This document shows, one piece after another, positions 34,408 through 43,555 of a stretch of 64,000 nt of DNA. Location of the stretch: NCBI RefSeq assembly GCF_001647285.1, contig NZ_LRML01000003.1, forward strand, positions 434,001 to 498,000. The letters are read 5' to 3'. This DNA is from Rufibacter roseus (lineage in GTDB: Bacteria; Bacteroidota; Bacteroidia; Cytophagales; Hymenobacteraceae). The number at the start of each line of letters is the position of its first letter. Position 1 is the first letter of the stretch. The notes beneath the pieces are model-generated. The model did no database searches. It saw only the letters and a list, made by a program, of their open reading frames with translations, and was not told the origin of the DNA. A program made the position numbers and the translations under genes.

Positions 34408-35460
34408 TTGGAAACAGATAAACAGAATTTGTATGATGTGGTAGTGATTGGCGCTGGTCAGGCTGGCTTAGCCATGGGGTATTACCTGCACCTGCAGCGG
34501 AAAAATTTTCTCATGCTGGATGGTGCCAGCCAAGTGGGGCAATCATGGCGGGACCGGTATGATTCTTTACGGCTGTTCACCCCAGCCGAGTACTGCAACT
34601 TACCTGGTTGGCCGCTCCTAATGCCTAAAGGTCACTATCCTACCAAAGACCAAATTGCTGATTACCTGCAACAGTACGCCCAGCAGTTTCAGTTGCCAAT
34701 ACAGCTAGAGCAACGGGTAACTTCTTTTTACAAAGCCGAGGGTGCCTTTTATATAGCAACCTCCACCCACACTTTTCGAGCCAAACAAGTAGTAATAGCC
34801 GCGGGGCCTTTTCAGAAACCATACATTCCCAACTTTGTCACCACACCTGCTGACCATGTGGTGCAGCTGCATAGTGCATACTACCGTAATCCGGGGCAGC
34901 TTCCGGCGGGTAAAGTACTAGTGGTAGGGGCCGGTAATTCTGGGGCTCAGATAGCTGTGGAACTGGCTAAAACACATGAAGTGCACCTTTCGGTCAGGAA
35001 GAAGCCGCGCTTCTCCAGCTTAAGAATGCTGGGCAAAAGCGTGTTCTGGTGGGCCACTAAAACTGGCGCCATCTACGCCTCCCCCACTTCCCGCACCGGA
35101 CGAAAAGTAATGAAGAAAACCGACATCGTTTACGGGAAAGAACTGCAGCAACTCCTCAAGAAAGGGCAAGTGCCGCTGCGGCCAGAAATCAGCGGGTTTG
35201 CGGGCGCCACAGTGCAGTTTTAAGGCGGCAGCCAAACGCAGTTCAGCAGTATTGTTTGGGCCACCGGCTTCACGCCAGATTACAGTTGGCTGCAAATTCC
35301 TGGTGCCCTATCTGCAGACGGAAATCCAGTACACCAGAACGGCATCAGTCCGGTAAATGGCTTGTTTTACTTAGGCCTCTCATGGCAAAGGAGCCGCAGT
35401 TCAGCCTTGTTGTTAGGCGCCGGAAGAGATGCTCAATATATAGCGCAGCGCCTTGAATAA
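34408..35460 (+). pseudogene. CzcO-like FAD/NAD(P)-dependent oxidoreductase interrupted by an in-frame stop
   Basis: The reading frame begins at TTG 34408 with METDKQNLYDVVVIGAGQAG, a FAD-binding Rossmann motif, and has a second GxGxxG (VLVVGAGNSGAQIAVEL). It stops at TAA 35221-35223 after GFAGATVQF. The same frame then continues for 78 codons to TAA 35458-35460 with clear family sequence: SSIVWATGFTPDYSWLQIPG, then NGLFYLGLSWQRSRSSALLL and GAGRDAQYIAQRLE. Full length is therefore about 350 residues with a single nonsense codon and no frameshift. CzcO-type flavoproteins are named for their association with CzcD, present 700 bp upstream. Loss of function is inferred; a sequencing error cannot be excluded. 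Confidence 0.9.
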
Positions 35461-35513
35461 AATTATGTAAAAGCGATATATAAAGCTGTAACGCCCTCGG
35501 CTCTTGCCCTACG

Positions 35514-35521
35514 TACCTTTG
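35514..35521 (+). promoter_or_regulatory. Predicted -7 element of copA
   Basis: TACCTTTG matches TAnnTTTG, 36 bp before the copA ATG. The -33 region lacks a perfect TTG. Confidence 0.5.
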
Positions 35522-35557
35522 TAATAGAAATTGAAATCAAACTCCAACACCAATCAT

Positions 35558-37795
35558 ATGGCAACCTTAACAAAAGATAAACCAGCCATAAAAAACACTT
35601 TTCCGGTAGAGGGCATGACCTGTGCAGGCTGCGCTGTGAGTGTAGAAAGTATGCTGCAGTCACAGACCGGCGTACAAAGCGCCGCCGTGAATTTCGCTAA
35701 CAAAACCGTGCTGGTAGAATACGCCCCAGGCACTGATCTATATAAACTGCAGCAGGCCCTGCAAAGCGTGGGCTATGACATTCTGCTTAAAAAAGAAGAA
35801 GCCACCCAAGAGGCGCAGGAAGCCAGAGAACAAGAAGCCTATGCACAAATAAAGACGAAAACTCTTTGGGCATGGCTGCTTTCTTTGCCCGTCTCAATCA
35901 TAGGCATGTTTTTCCACGATTGGCAAAGGGGACAGTGGGCTATGCTGGTACTTACTTTGGCTGTAGTCTTCTGGTTTGGCCGAAACTTCTATGTAAACGC
36001 CTTTAAGCAAGCCCGCCACGGCAAAGCCAACATGGACACGCTCGTGGCATTGAGCACTGGCATAGCTTTTCTGTTCAGCGCCTTCAACACAATCTATCCT
36101 GAATTTTTTCTGAGCAGAGGCTTAGAGCCGCATGTGTATTATGAAGCTTCAGCCTTGATAATCGCTTTTATTTTATTGGGTAAACTTCTGGAAGAAAGGG
36201 CAAAATCCCGCACCAGTGGCGCCATAAAAAAGTTGATGGGCTTGCAGCCAAAATCTGTGAAAGCGCTTCGGAACGGGCAGGAAATGGAACTGCCTATTGA
36301 AGAAGTGCTGGTAGATGACATCCTGCTTATTAGGCCCGGGGAAAAAATTCCGGTAGACGGACGCGTGGTCACGGGCTCTTCTTTCTTGGATGAGAGCATG
36401 ATCAGCGGCGAGCCGATTCCGGTGGAGAAAAAGGCAGGAGATCAGGTTTTTACCGGTACCATTAACCAGAAAGGGAGCTTGCAGATTGCAGCGGAGAAAG
36501 TAGGTTCTGAAACGCTGCTGGCCCAGATTATCAAAATGGTGCAAGAAGCGCAGGGCTCTAAAGCCCCCGTGCAGAAACTCACTGATAAAGTGGCCGGAAT
36601 CTTCGTGCCGGTGGTGATAGTGATTTCTTTGGTCAGTTTCGCGACCTGGTACTTTGTGGGAGGTGAAAACAACTTCTCTCATGCCTTGATGGCTATGATT
36701 ACGGTGCTGATTATTGCCTGCCCTTGTGCCCTGGGCCTGGCTACGCCTACCGCTATTATGGTGGGTGTGGGACGCGGAGCCGAGAACTGTATACTGATAA
36801 AAGACGCGGAAAGCTTAGAGACGGCGCATAAACTCACCGCTGTGGTGCTGGACAAAACCGGCACCATTACCAAAGGCAAACCTGAGGTAACCGAGCTGCA
36901 ATGGAACCTGCCGCCAGAAGAGAAAGGATCTGTAGAAGCTGTTTTGCTGGCCATGGAAAACCAAAGTGAGCACCCACTGGCCGAAGCCGTGTCCATGCAC
37001 CTGACCAAATTGGGCGTGAAGGCCGCTCAACTGGAGCAGTTTGAAAGTATTACCGGCCGCGGTGTGCAGGCGCAGTACAAAGGCCACTCCTTTTGGTTGG
37101 GTAACGAGAAGCTGATGCAGGAGAACAACCTCCGTTTTTCGGCTGATTTCGAAAAAACAGGGCAAAAACTGAAAGCTCAAGCCAAAACCGTAGTATATGC
37201 AGGAACGCAGGGGCAGGTGGTGGCGCTCATTGCCATAGCCGATGCCATCAAAGAATCATCAGCGCAAGCCATCAAAGACCTACAGCAGTTAGGCCTGAAC
37301 GTGTATATGCTCACCGGCGACAATGCCCAAACCGCCGCTGCCGTTGCGCAGCAAGTAGGCCTGCAGCACTACAAGGCTGAGGTAATGCCTCAAGACAAAG
37401 CTGATTTCATTCAGGAGCTGCAGCGCCAGGGGCAAGTAGTAGGTATGGTGGGCGACGGAATCAATGACTCTCAGGCTCTGGCTCTGGCTGATGTAGGAAT
37501 TGCCATGGGCCGAGGCACCGACATTGCCATGGACGTAGCCAAAATCACGCTCATGCATTCAGACTTGAAAGCCATTGCCAAGGCAATAAAACTGAGTAAA
37601 GCCACCGTGCGCACCATTCACCAGAACCTGTTCTGGGCCTTTATTTACAACGTGATTGGCATACCCGTAGCCGCCGGACTGCTCTACCCTATTTGGGGCT
37701 TTTTGTTAGACCCAATGTTTGCCGGTGCCGCCATGGCTTTAAGTTCCGTTTCAGTAGTCACCAACAGTTTACGGCTACGTTCGTTAAAATTGTAA
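35558..37795 (+). CDS. copA: Copper-translocating P1B-type ATPase
   Basis: From ATG 35558 this 745-residue inner-membrane pump exports Cu(I). Domains in order: one HMA domain ([17 protein letters not shown]), membrane helices, actuator domain, CPC metal-site helix ([15 protein letters not shown]), phosphorylation motif DKTGTITKG, the N-domain HP motif in SEHPLAEAV, and hinge [20 protein letters not shown]. The TTG 27 bp upstream is a less likely start. A P1-like sequence lies within the N-domain coding region (37134-37170). It is followed by a tandem-repeat leader and a CopZ-like gene. Confidence 0.95.
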   Translation: MATLTKDKPAIKNTFPVEGMTCAGCAVSVESMLQSQTGVQSAAVNFANKTVLVEYAPGTDLYKLQQALQSVGYDILLKKEEATQEAQEAREQEAYAQIKTKTLWAWLLSLPVSIIGMFFHDWQRGQWAMLVLTLAVVFWFGRNFYVNAFKQARHGKANMDTLVALSTGIAFLFSAFNTIYPEFFLSRGLEPHVYYEASALIIAFILLGKLLEERAKSRTSGAIKKLMGLQPKSVKALRNGQEMELPIEEVLVDDILLIRPGEKIPVDGRVVTGSSFLDESMISGEPIPVEKKAGDQVFTGTINQKGSLQIAAEKVGSETLLAQIIKMVQEAQGSKAPVQKLTDKVAGIFVPVVIVISLVSFATWYFVGGENNFSHALMAMITVLIIACPCALGLATPTAIMVGVGRGAENCILIKDAESLETAHKLTAVVLDKTGTITKGKPEVTELQWNLPPEEKGSVEAVLLAMENQSEHPLAEAVSMHLTKLGVKAAQLEQFESITGRGVQAQYKGHSFWLGNEKLMQENNLRFSADFEKTGQKLKAQAKTVVYAGTQGQVVALIAIADAIKESSAQAIKDLQQLGLNVYMLTGDNAQTAAAVAQQVGLQHYKAEVMPQDKADFIQELQRQGQVVGMVGDGINDSQALALADVGIAMGRGTDIAMDVAKITLMHSDLKAIAKAIKLSKATVRTIHQNLFWAFIYNVIGIPVAAGLLYPIWGFLLDPMFAGAAMALSSVSVVTNSLRLRSLKL

Positions 37796-37806
37796 GAATT
37801 GTTGGT

Positions 37807-37834
37807 TGATGATTGTTTATTGATGATTGTTTAT
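37807..37834. repeat. Tandem 14-bp direct repeat between copA and the chaperone gene
   Basis: TGATGATTGTTTAT occurs twice in a row at 37807-37820 and 37821-37834. It lies 43 bp upstream of the TAATTCC array. Confidence 0.85.
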
Positions 37835-37877
37835 TGTTTCTTTTCTGAAAGATGAAACAAAAACGGCCAAGAAAATC

Positions 37878-37917
37878 TAATTCCTAATTCCTAATTCCTA
37901 ATTCCTAATTCCTAATT
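37878..37917. repeat. 7-bp tandem repeat (TAATTCC, 5.7 copies) directly before a start codon
   Basis: Five TAATTCC units plus TAATT, ending 3 bp before the ATG at 37921. It is the same unit as at 18651-18697, 19 kb away, with a different copy number. Confidence 0.95.
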
Positions 37918-37920
37918 ATA

Positions 37921-38133
37921 ATGAGCACACTTAAATTTAAAACTAATATCAAATGCGGCGGCTGCATCAGCGCGGTTACCCCGACCCTAGACAATACTTC
38001 TGGCATTGAAAAATGGGGTGTAGACACTGCTAATCCAGATAAAATACTGACAGTAGAGGGTGATATCTCTGAAGAAAAGGTAGTAGAGGCCGTGAACAAA
38101 GCGGGCTATAACGCTACTCCGGTGAAAGAGTAA
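37921..38133 (+). CDS. Heavy-metal-associated (HMA) copper chaperone, CopZ-like
   Basis: This 70-residue single HMA domain has the metal motif IKCGGCISAV (Cys12 and Cys15) and ends in the typical NKAGYNATPV. It would carry Cu(I) to CopA, encoded just upstream in the same orientation. The metal loop CGGC is a variant of the usual MxCxxC. A TAATTCC repeat array occupies the ribosome-binding region, so expression could change with repeat number. A terminator follows. Confidence 0.88.
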   Translation: MSTLKFKTNIKCGGCISAVTPTLDNTSGIEKWGVDTANPDKILTVEGDISEEKVVEAVNKAGYNATPVKE

Positions 38134-38154
38134 TATGTCATCAACTGTAAATTT

Positions 38155-38189
38155 AAAAAAGGCTATCTGTACTTCGGGTAGCCTTTTTT
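38155..38189 (+). terminator. Terminator after the CopZ-like gene
   Basis: AAAAAAGGCTA and TAGCCTTTTTT pair around a 13-nt loop, 22 bp past the stop codon. Confidence 0.85.
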
Positions 38190-38206
38190 GTTCCCTATCT
38201 TGTGCT

Positions 38207-38240
38207 TTCAAGCTACTTTTAGAAAAACAGTCCAGAAAAG
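38207..38240. repeat. P1 palindrome, diverged copy
   Basis: TTTCAAGCTACTTTTAG followed by AAAAACAGTCCAGAAAAG, just past the terminator. Confidence 0.45.
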
Positions 38241-38325
38241 CATTTGGTAAATACTATCCTTTACCTTCGGGCTAAATCAATAAAACAACCGCAGACCGCG
38301 TTCTCTTTAAAAATCACCCTACGGC

Positions 38326-38853
38326 ATGGCGAAGTATTTACTGTTCGGCTTTATTTTCTTTATCGCTTTTACTTGCCACAGTCAAACCACAGATACTGCT
38401 TCAAACACTCTACCCACTTACCGCTACTTACTTCTGTCTAAAGCCGGTACAGTTAAGCGGTACAGAATTCAGATTGGCGAAACGATTACCTACCAATTAA
38501 AAGGTTCTAAAAGATGGCAGTCTGACCTTATTACTGACATAAGGGGAACATCTTTCTTTATACAGCACCTGGAAATTCCGCTGGCTAGGGTAGAAAGAGT
38601 TCAGCTCCAAAACCACACGGGTGGGCGTAAACTAGCTGCCTGGACTAAAGGGTTACTACAGGGAGCCGGAGGATTGTTTGTCTTAATTGGAGGGATTAAT
38701 TTTTTCTATTATTCTGAAGACCGGAGCGACGGCCTCCAAACCATGGGAGCTGCCGCCGCCACTTATGCCCTGGGCAGCGGCATTGGCAGGTTCAGGAAAG
38801 GCAACTACAAAATAGGTGACACCTGGATGTTGAAAGTCATGGAGATGTATTAA
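38326..38853 (+). CDS. Exported or membrane protein of unknown function
   Basis: This 175-residue protein starts with a signal-like helix (MAKYLLFGFIFFIAFTCHSQ). A beta-rich central part follows (RYLLLSKAGTVKRYRIQIG, GETITYQLKG, LARVERVQLQN), then a hydrophobic glycine-rich segment near residues 108-125 (LLQGAGGLFVLIGGINFFYY). No family is recognised. The first half might be a small envelope-associated sensor or stabilising domain, but that is speculation. Confidence 0.6.
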   Translation: MAKYLLFGFIFFIAFTCHSQTTDTASNTLPTYRYLLLSKAGTVKRYRIQIGETITYQLKGSKRWQSDLITDIRGTSFFIQHLEIPLARVERVQLQNHTGGRKLAAWTKGLLQGAGGLFVLIGGINFFYYSEDRSDGLQTMGAAAATYALGSGIGRFRKGNYKIGDTWMLKVMEMY

Positions 38854-38858
38854 GTTTT

Positions 38859-38897
38859 CTGCTTTTGGCCTACTTCCTGAAAAACAAGCCTAAACAG
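38859..38897. repeat. P1 palindrome between convergent genes
   Basis: CTGCTTTTGGCCTACTTCC followed by TGAAAAACAAGCCTAAACAG. It lies between the stop of 38326-38853 and the stop of the calcium-type ATPase, a natural terminator site. Confidence 0.7.
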
Positions 38898-38922
38898 GAG
38901 TTATCATTTTATCTTTCAGCTA

Positions 38923-41568
38923 TTATCCTTTCTGGTTCCCACTCGCCCAAGGCATCAGCTTCCAGAGCTCCATCAGCACCACCGCACCCAAGGCAAACCC
39001 AGCGGCAATTTTCCACTCCTCAAATCCGAAATCAGCGGGAATGGAGAAAATATCCCTGATGCCCGGCAACACCGTGAGGCCATAAAGTCCGAAGCAGAGC
39101 AGCACCGCCCCCAGCACGTATTTGTTTTGAAAGAAGCCAGCGCCAAAAGAGGTTTGCGTGTTAGAGCGGGCTGGGAAGGTTTGCAGAGTCCGGGCCAGAA
39201 TCAAGGTAGTGAAAGCCATGGCCACGCTCATCTCCGGCGACTGCTGTAGCCCCAGCCATTGCGAGTATATCACGGCTGCGCCAATTATCAGTCCCCGCAT
39301 CATCACGCTCCGTAAAGTGCCGCCGGCAAAAATTCCTTCGTTGATGTCTCGTGGTTTGCGGCGCATCACGTTGGGTTCAGCTTTTTCCATACCTAGGGCA
39401 ATAGCGGGCAAAGAGTCGTTGAGCAGGTTGATAAACAGCAGCTGGATGGGCGTGAACGGATTAACCCAATTAAAGGCTAGCGCAAAAAGAATGGCGATGA
39501 TGGCTCCTAGATTTCCGGCAAAAAGGTAGGCAATGGCTTTCTTGATGTTGTCAAAAACCGTGCGACCCACAGACACTGCACTCACAATGGAGACGAAGTT
39601 GTCGTCGGTGAGAATCATGGCGGAGGCGTCTTTGGCTACGTCGGTGCCGCTGCCCATGGCCACGCCAATGTCTGCTTGCTTTAGGGCGGGGGCATCATTC
39701 ACGCCGTCGCCGGTCATGGCCGTGATTTTGCCTTTCTTCTGCCAAGCCCGCACAATCCTAATTTTATTTTCTGGCGAGACGCGGGCGTACACGGCAATAT
39801 CCTCCAGCTGTCGGTCCAGCTCCTCATCTGACATAGCGTCCAATTCCTGACCAGTTACGGCAATGTCGTTTTCATCCATCAAACCTATTTCACGGCCAAT
39901 TGCTTGTGCGGTGGTTTTGTGGTCGCCGGTAATCATGACGGTTCTGATGCCCGCTTTCTTTGAATCTTCAATAGACGCGTACACGGCCTCGCGCGGAGGG
40001 TCAATCATTGCCATCAGTCCCACCAGCACCAAATCGTTTTCATCTTCAAAAGTGACAGTAGACTTTGAGATAGGTTTATAGGCAAAAGCCAGCACCCTAA
40101 GGGCTCGGTCAGAAAAGCCTTCGTTCTGCTCATGCAGCTGCTCCTGCAACTCAGGCGTCAGGGGCTGTTCCTTGCCGTCTATGAAAATCCGGTTGCAGCG
40201 CGAGAACACTACGTCTGGCCCACCCTTGGTGAGCAGCAACTTCTGACCGTCAATGGTATGCACGGTAGACATGAGCTTCCGCTCCGAGTCAAAGGGCAGC
40301 TCGGCTTCACGTCTGAATTCCTGTTTTAGCTGGCCGTAAGGTTGGTTCTTTTGGTTGCTGAACGCGATGAGGGCAATTTCTGTGGGGTCACCCACTTCGG
40401 TACCGTCTTCATTTATTTGGGCATCGGTACAGAGCACGGCTATTTGCATGAGGCGGCGCTCCTCTTCTGACCACTGCGAGGGGTCATCGGGCAGTTCTTC
40501 AGCGGTTTTATTTGGCACGAAGTAATCTACCACGGTCATTTTGTTTTGGGTGAGCGTACCGGTTTTGTCGGTGCAGATGACGCTGGTAGAGCCCAACGTC
40601 TCTACTGCCGGAAGTTTACGGATGATGGCATTGCGCCGCGCCATTTTATTCGTACCCACGGCCAACACAATGGTGACAATAGAAGAAAGAGCCTCCGGAA
40701 TAGCGGCCACGGCCACGGCCACGGCAAACATAAATGCTTTGAGCAAGGCGCTGGTCATGTCTGTCGTGTCTTCGCCAAACCAAACACGTCCCGCTTCTAC
40801 GCCAAAAATGAGAATACACAGCGCCAGAATAACCCAGCCCAGCTTTTTGCTGAAGTCGGCGAGTTTTCGTTGGAGGGGAGTTTGTTTGGCCTCGGCAGAG
40901 GCGAGCAAGCCGGCAATTTTACCTATCTCGGTTTTTTCGGCAGTAGCGGTTACAATAAATGAACCTCTGCCATATACCACTAGCGCTCCGCTGTACACCA
41001 TGTTTTTTCGATCGCCCAAGGGAGCATCTTCCGCAATTGTGTCAATGTGTTTCTCCACGGCTTCCGATTCGCCGGTCAGCATGCCTTCATCTACTCGCAG
41101 AGAACCCCTTTCTATCAGTCTACCGTCAGCCGAAACATAATCTCCCGCCTCCAGCACCACCACATCGCCTTTCACCAATTCTCGGGCAGCAATGGAATGC
41201 GTCACGCCGTCTCGCAGCACTTTGGCCGTGGGCGCCGACATCTGCCGAAGCGCATCCAAAGCACCCTCTGCTTTTTTGGTCTGCACCACACTTACAATGG
41301 CATTGAGCACCAGCACGGCAAAGATGATGACGGCTTCTATCACCTCGCCCAAGACCAACTGCACCGCCGCCGCCAGCAGCAGCACAATGACCATGGGGTC
41401 TTTGAACGTCTCCAGAATGAGCTTCCAGACCGAGTCTTTCTCCGCCTCTTTCAGTTCATTGTAGCCTTCAGCTTCTAGCCGCTGTTTCGCCTCTGCTTCT
41501 GAGAGACCTTTCGGAGAGGTGCTGAATTCCTGAAAAATTTCTTCTATCGGCCGCTGGTAAAATTCCAT
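38923..41568 (-). CDS. Calcium-type P2 cation-transporting ATPase
   Basis: This 881-residue P-type ATPase resembles SERCA/PMCA and PacL pumps for Ca2+ export. Motifs: N-terminal GLSEAEAKQRLEAEGYNEL, actuator DEGMLTGESEAVEK, phosphorylation CTDKTGTLTQNKM, hinge TGDGVNDAPALKQADIGVAMG-type sequence, and ten predicted helices. Helix 4 contains VAAIPEALSSIVTI, the Ca2+-type PEAL form of the PEGL motif. A possible alternative is another divalent cation or Na+. Confidence 0.92.
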   Translation of the reverse strand: MEFYQRPIEEIFQEFSTSPKGLSEAEAKQRLEAEGYNELKEAEKDSVWKLILETFKDPMVIVLLLAAAVQLVLGEVIEAVIIFAVLVLNAIVSVVQTKKAEGALDALRQMSAPTAKVLRDGVTHSIAARELVKGDVVVLEAGDYVSADGRLIERGSLRVDEGMLTGESEAVEKHIDTIAEDAPLGDRKNMVYSGALVVYGRGSFIVTATAEKTEIGKIAGLLASAEAKQTPLQRKLADFSKKLGWVILALCILIFGVEAGRVWFGEDTTDMTSALLKAFMFAVAVAVAAIPEALSSIVTIVLAVGTNKMARRNAIIRKLPAVETLGSTSVICTDKTGTLTQNKMTVVDYFVPNKTAEELPDDPSQWSEEERRLMQIAVLCTDAQINEDGTEVGDPTEIALIAFSNQKNQPYGQLKQEFRREAELPFDSERKLMSTVHTIDGQKLLLTKGGPDVVFSRCNRIFIDGKEQPLTPELQEQLHEQNEGFSDRALRVLAFAYKPISKSTVTFEDENDLVLVGLMAMIDPPREAVYASIEDSKKAGIRTVMITGDHKTTAQAIGREIGLMDENDIAVTGQELDAMSDEELDRQLEDIAVYARVSPENKIRIVRAWQKKGKITAMTGDGVNDAPALKQADIGVAMGSGTDVAKDASAMILTDDNFVSIVSAVSVGRTVFDNIKKAIAYLFAGNLGAIIAILFALAFNWVNPFTPIQLLFINLLNDSLPAIALGMEKAEPNVMRRKPRDINEGIFAGGTLRSVMMRGLIIGAAVIYSQWLGLQQSPEMSVAMAFTTLILARTLQTFPARSNTQTSFGAGFFQNKYVLGAVLLCFGLYGLTVLPGIRDIFSIPADFGFEEWKIAAGFALGAVVLMELWKLMPWASGNQKG

Positions 41569-41699
41569 GTACTTCTGTTTGGCTTATGGTCTGTTAATTA
41601 GCGCCTCCCTCTTCTTCCCTTCCGCTGATGCTACAAAATGATAGTGTTTCTTCTTACGGATATAAACCGATGGTAAAGTAATTGGTTAAGAAAACGGTG

Positions 41700-41738
41700 C
41701 TGTTTTTACGCCGGTTTCGAAAAAATAGCTTTAAAACA
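41700..41738. repeat. P1 palindrome after the YciI gene
   Basis: CTGTTTTTACGCCGGTTTC followed by GAAAAAATAGCTTTAAAACAG, ending 4 bp before the stop of the YciI gene (minus strand), at a terminator position. Confidence 0.65.
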
Positions 41739-41742
41739 GCGG

Positions 41743-42030
41743 TTACTCCAATAACCCTTTCATGCCGTCTTCGGCTCTGGAGGTAACAAATTCCACCACC
41801 CGGCACTCCACTAAATCTTGGTATACGAATGGGTCATTTTGCATGAGTTCCTCTATTTCCGCCCTGCTAGTAGCTTTGCAGATAATCAGTCCGCCGTCAC
41901 GTGGAACCTTTCGGCCGGAGGCCAGGAAATGACCGGTGGTGTAATGCTTTTCTACAAAGGCCATGTGCTCGGCCATGAACGGTTCAATTTCAGAGAAAGG
42001 CGCTTTATAGGTGAGTTCAATCAGGAACAT
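41743..42030 (-). CDS. YciI-family protein
   Basis: This 95-residue protein has the ferredoxin-like YciI fold: FLIELTYKAP at the start, AEHMAFVEKHYTTGHFLASG with the conserved His and SG, and GGLIICKATSRAEIEELMQN. The family is widespread and mostly of unknown function; some members act as dehydrochlorinase-like or oxidative decay enzymes. A P1 element lies on either side of the gene. Confidence 0.85.
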   Translation of the reverse strand: MFLIELTYKAPFSEIEPFMAEHMAFVEKHYTTGHFLASGRKVPRDGGLIICKATSRAEIEELMQNDPFVYQDLVECRVVEFVTSRAEDGMKGLLE

Positions 42031-42069
42031 AGCGGTAGATGTTGTGCCTTGTAAAACTACAGGTTCTGT

Positions 42070-42109
42070 GCGTTTTCGAACTATTTTTCAAAAAACAACC
42101 CTAAAACAG
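42070..42109. repeat. P1 palindrome upstream of the YciI gene
   Basis: GTGCGTTTTCGAACTATTTT followed by CAAAAAACAACCCTAAAACAG. It also lies just past the stop of the DUF748 gene on the minus strand. Confidence 0.65.
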
Positions 42110-42130
42110 AAATTCTTTGTTTTGAAAGCC

Positions 42131-43177
42131 TTATACATTGTTTTCAATGCCCTTCGCGAAAGCATCAATGAAAGCATGTTTCAGCACGTTGATAAAAGTT
42201 TTCCAGCCGTTGGTTTTCGGGTTGTTGATGTCGCCGGTAATGGGAATTCTGGTGGCAATCTGGTCGCGGGGCTGGTTTTCGGCGGCCTCGGTGAATATAC
42301 CAATTACTGCTTCTTTCACGGCACTTAATACGCCACCCTCCTTCACGTCTTTCTTCACATCAAGCACTTTCACTTCCTCAAAGAAAGGTTTTATGTAGCC
42401 GTCTAGTTTCCCGTTTGTTAGCTTTAGCTCGCTGTACATGTCCAGCTTACCGCGCTCCACATCAAACTTGGCATAGGCTTTTATGAAGTTATTGATGCTG
42501 GTGAGATTGACTCCCGTGAGTTGAAAATTAGAGTCAAAATCTGGGATTTTCTTGAGTGCGTCTACCTGCATCTCGCCTTTGAGCGCGCCGCCGCCAATAG
42601 ACTTACCAGTGACTGTTACTTTGGAAGGTAACTTATCACCTACTTCTTCTACGTTTGCCAAGTTCAACGCCACCAGTTCCATGTCATGAATGGGCAATTT
42701 CACATCTGGGGAAACGGTAAAATCAAGAAACGTCAGTTTGCCGCTGTGCACGGTGAAGCGGTTAATGGTAATCGGCATGAGGTCTTTGACAACATCTGTC
42801 CAATGGTTCAAGGTAGGGTCTTCAGAATTAGAGGAGCCGGCCAGTATGTTCATTTCAGGACTAGACATGATTACTTCGCCCACCAATCTTCCTTTAAACA
42901 AAGCTTTCCACTCAATAGATAAGTCAGTTACTGGTATGTTCAGGAAAGGGTACTTTTCGTTTCCTTTCTCTTCACGCAGCACAAGTCCCTCTATCTGATA
43001 AGCTCCACGAATAAGCGCAATGTCAACATCTTCCACATAGCCGGTGTAACCCGGAAGTTCCTCCAGGGTTTTGTTCACGTAACTCTTGACAACGTAAGGC
43101 AGCGCAATTCTGAAAGCCAGCAGCAGTACCACCACGGCTAGCGTTATTTTAATGGGTCTGGTGAGACGAATGGTCAT
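42131..43177 (-). CDS. DUF748/AsmA-like membrane-anchored protein
   Basis: From the ATG at 43175-43177 the product is 348 residues, with an N-terminal membrane helix (ITLAVVVLLLAFRIALPYVV) followed by a long beta-rich periplasmic region (GAYQIEGLVLREEKG, GRLVGEVIMSSPEMNILAG, DMELVALNLANVEEV). The pattern matches DUF748, related to AsmA/TamB-like lipid-handling proteins. A role in envelope lipid transport or biogenesis is inferred from the family. The ATG at 43225 would put the helix further from the N-terminus. Confidence 0.85.
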   Translation of the reverse strand: MTIRLTRPIKITLAVVVLLLAFRIALPYVVKSYVNKTLEELPGYTGYVEDVDIALIRGAYQIEGLVLREEKGNEKYPFLNIPVTDLSIEWKALFKGRLVGEVIMSSPEMNILAGSSNSEDPTLNHWTDVVKDLMPITINRFTVHSGKLTFLDFTVSPDVKLPIHDMELVALNLANVEEVGDKLPSKVTVTGKSIGGGALKGEMQVDALKKIPDFDSNFQLTGVNLTSINNFIKAYAKFDVERGKLDMYSELKLTNGKLDGYIKPFFEEVKVLDVKKDVKEGGVLSAVKEAVIGIFTEAAENQPRDQIATRIPITGDINNPKTNGWKTFINVLKHAFIDAFAKGIENNV

Positions 43178-43287
43178 ATCAACTCGGTTTAGTTTAACCT
43201 TAGCGCTTGTCTGATACGAAAGCACCTTTACTACAGTTGAATATCGTTATTCGTTGTTGGTTATTTGTTATTCGATGCTTTCCTACC

Positions 43288-43363
43288 TGGCGCAAGCGTC
43301 CGCTTGTGTCCGCATGCATTTCTGTTCTGCTATGCGTGCGGACACAAGCGGACGCTTGCGCCA
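43288..43363. repeat. P2 inverted repeat, copy A (76 bp)
   Basis: Arms TGGCGCAAGCGTCCGCTTGT... and ...ACAAGCGGACGCTTGCGCCA pair over 32 bp with one mismatch and a 12-nt loop. P2 names this element; related copies are at 45830-45905 and 52338-52410. It lies in the space between divergent genes. Confidence 0.93.
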
Positions 43364-43441
43364 TTATTTAGACGCTGCTCCAGCAGACATAAAAATCGAA
43401 CTCAAACAAAAAGCCAGCTGTTTCGATTTCAGCAACCAGCT

Positions 43442-43481
43442 TTCGTTTTTGACCTGTTTTCAGAAAAACAGCTCCAAAACA
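43442..43481. repeat. P1 palindrome upstream of the radical SAM gene
   Basis: TTCGTTTTTGACCTGTTTTC followed by AGAAAAACAGCTCCAAAAC. No gene end lies next to it, so it is not a terminator of a neighbouring gene. Confidence 0.7.
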
Positions 43482-43531
43482 ACGTTACCTGACTCGCGAC
43501 TCAGAACTCGCGACTCGAGACTCTTTTATAG

Positions 43532-43539
43532 TATCTTTG
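43532..43539 (+). promoter_or_regulatory. Predicted -7 element of the radical SAM gene
   Basis: TATCTTTG matches TAnnTTTG and lies 16 bp before the TTG start, implying a very short leader. The region before it contains repeats of ACTCGCGACTC (43490-43522). Confidence 0.5.
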
Positions 43540-43555
43540 CTTAAAATTTAAATCC

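Noticed and set aside
35221-35223. Programmed stop-codon recoding in the czcO-like gene
   Set aside because: The stop is TAA rather than TGA, and no selenocysteine or read-through element was seen. A plain nonsense mutation or sequencing error is simpler.
40541-41140. Open frame opposite the calcium-type ATPase gene
   Set aside because: Composition follows the complement of the ATPase codons; no signal, domain or promoter.
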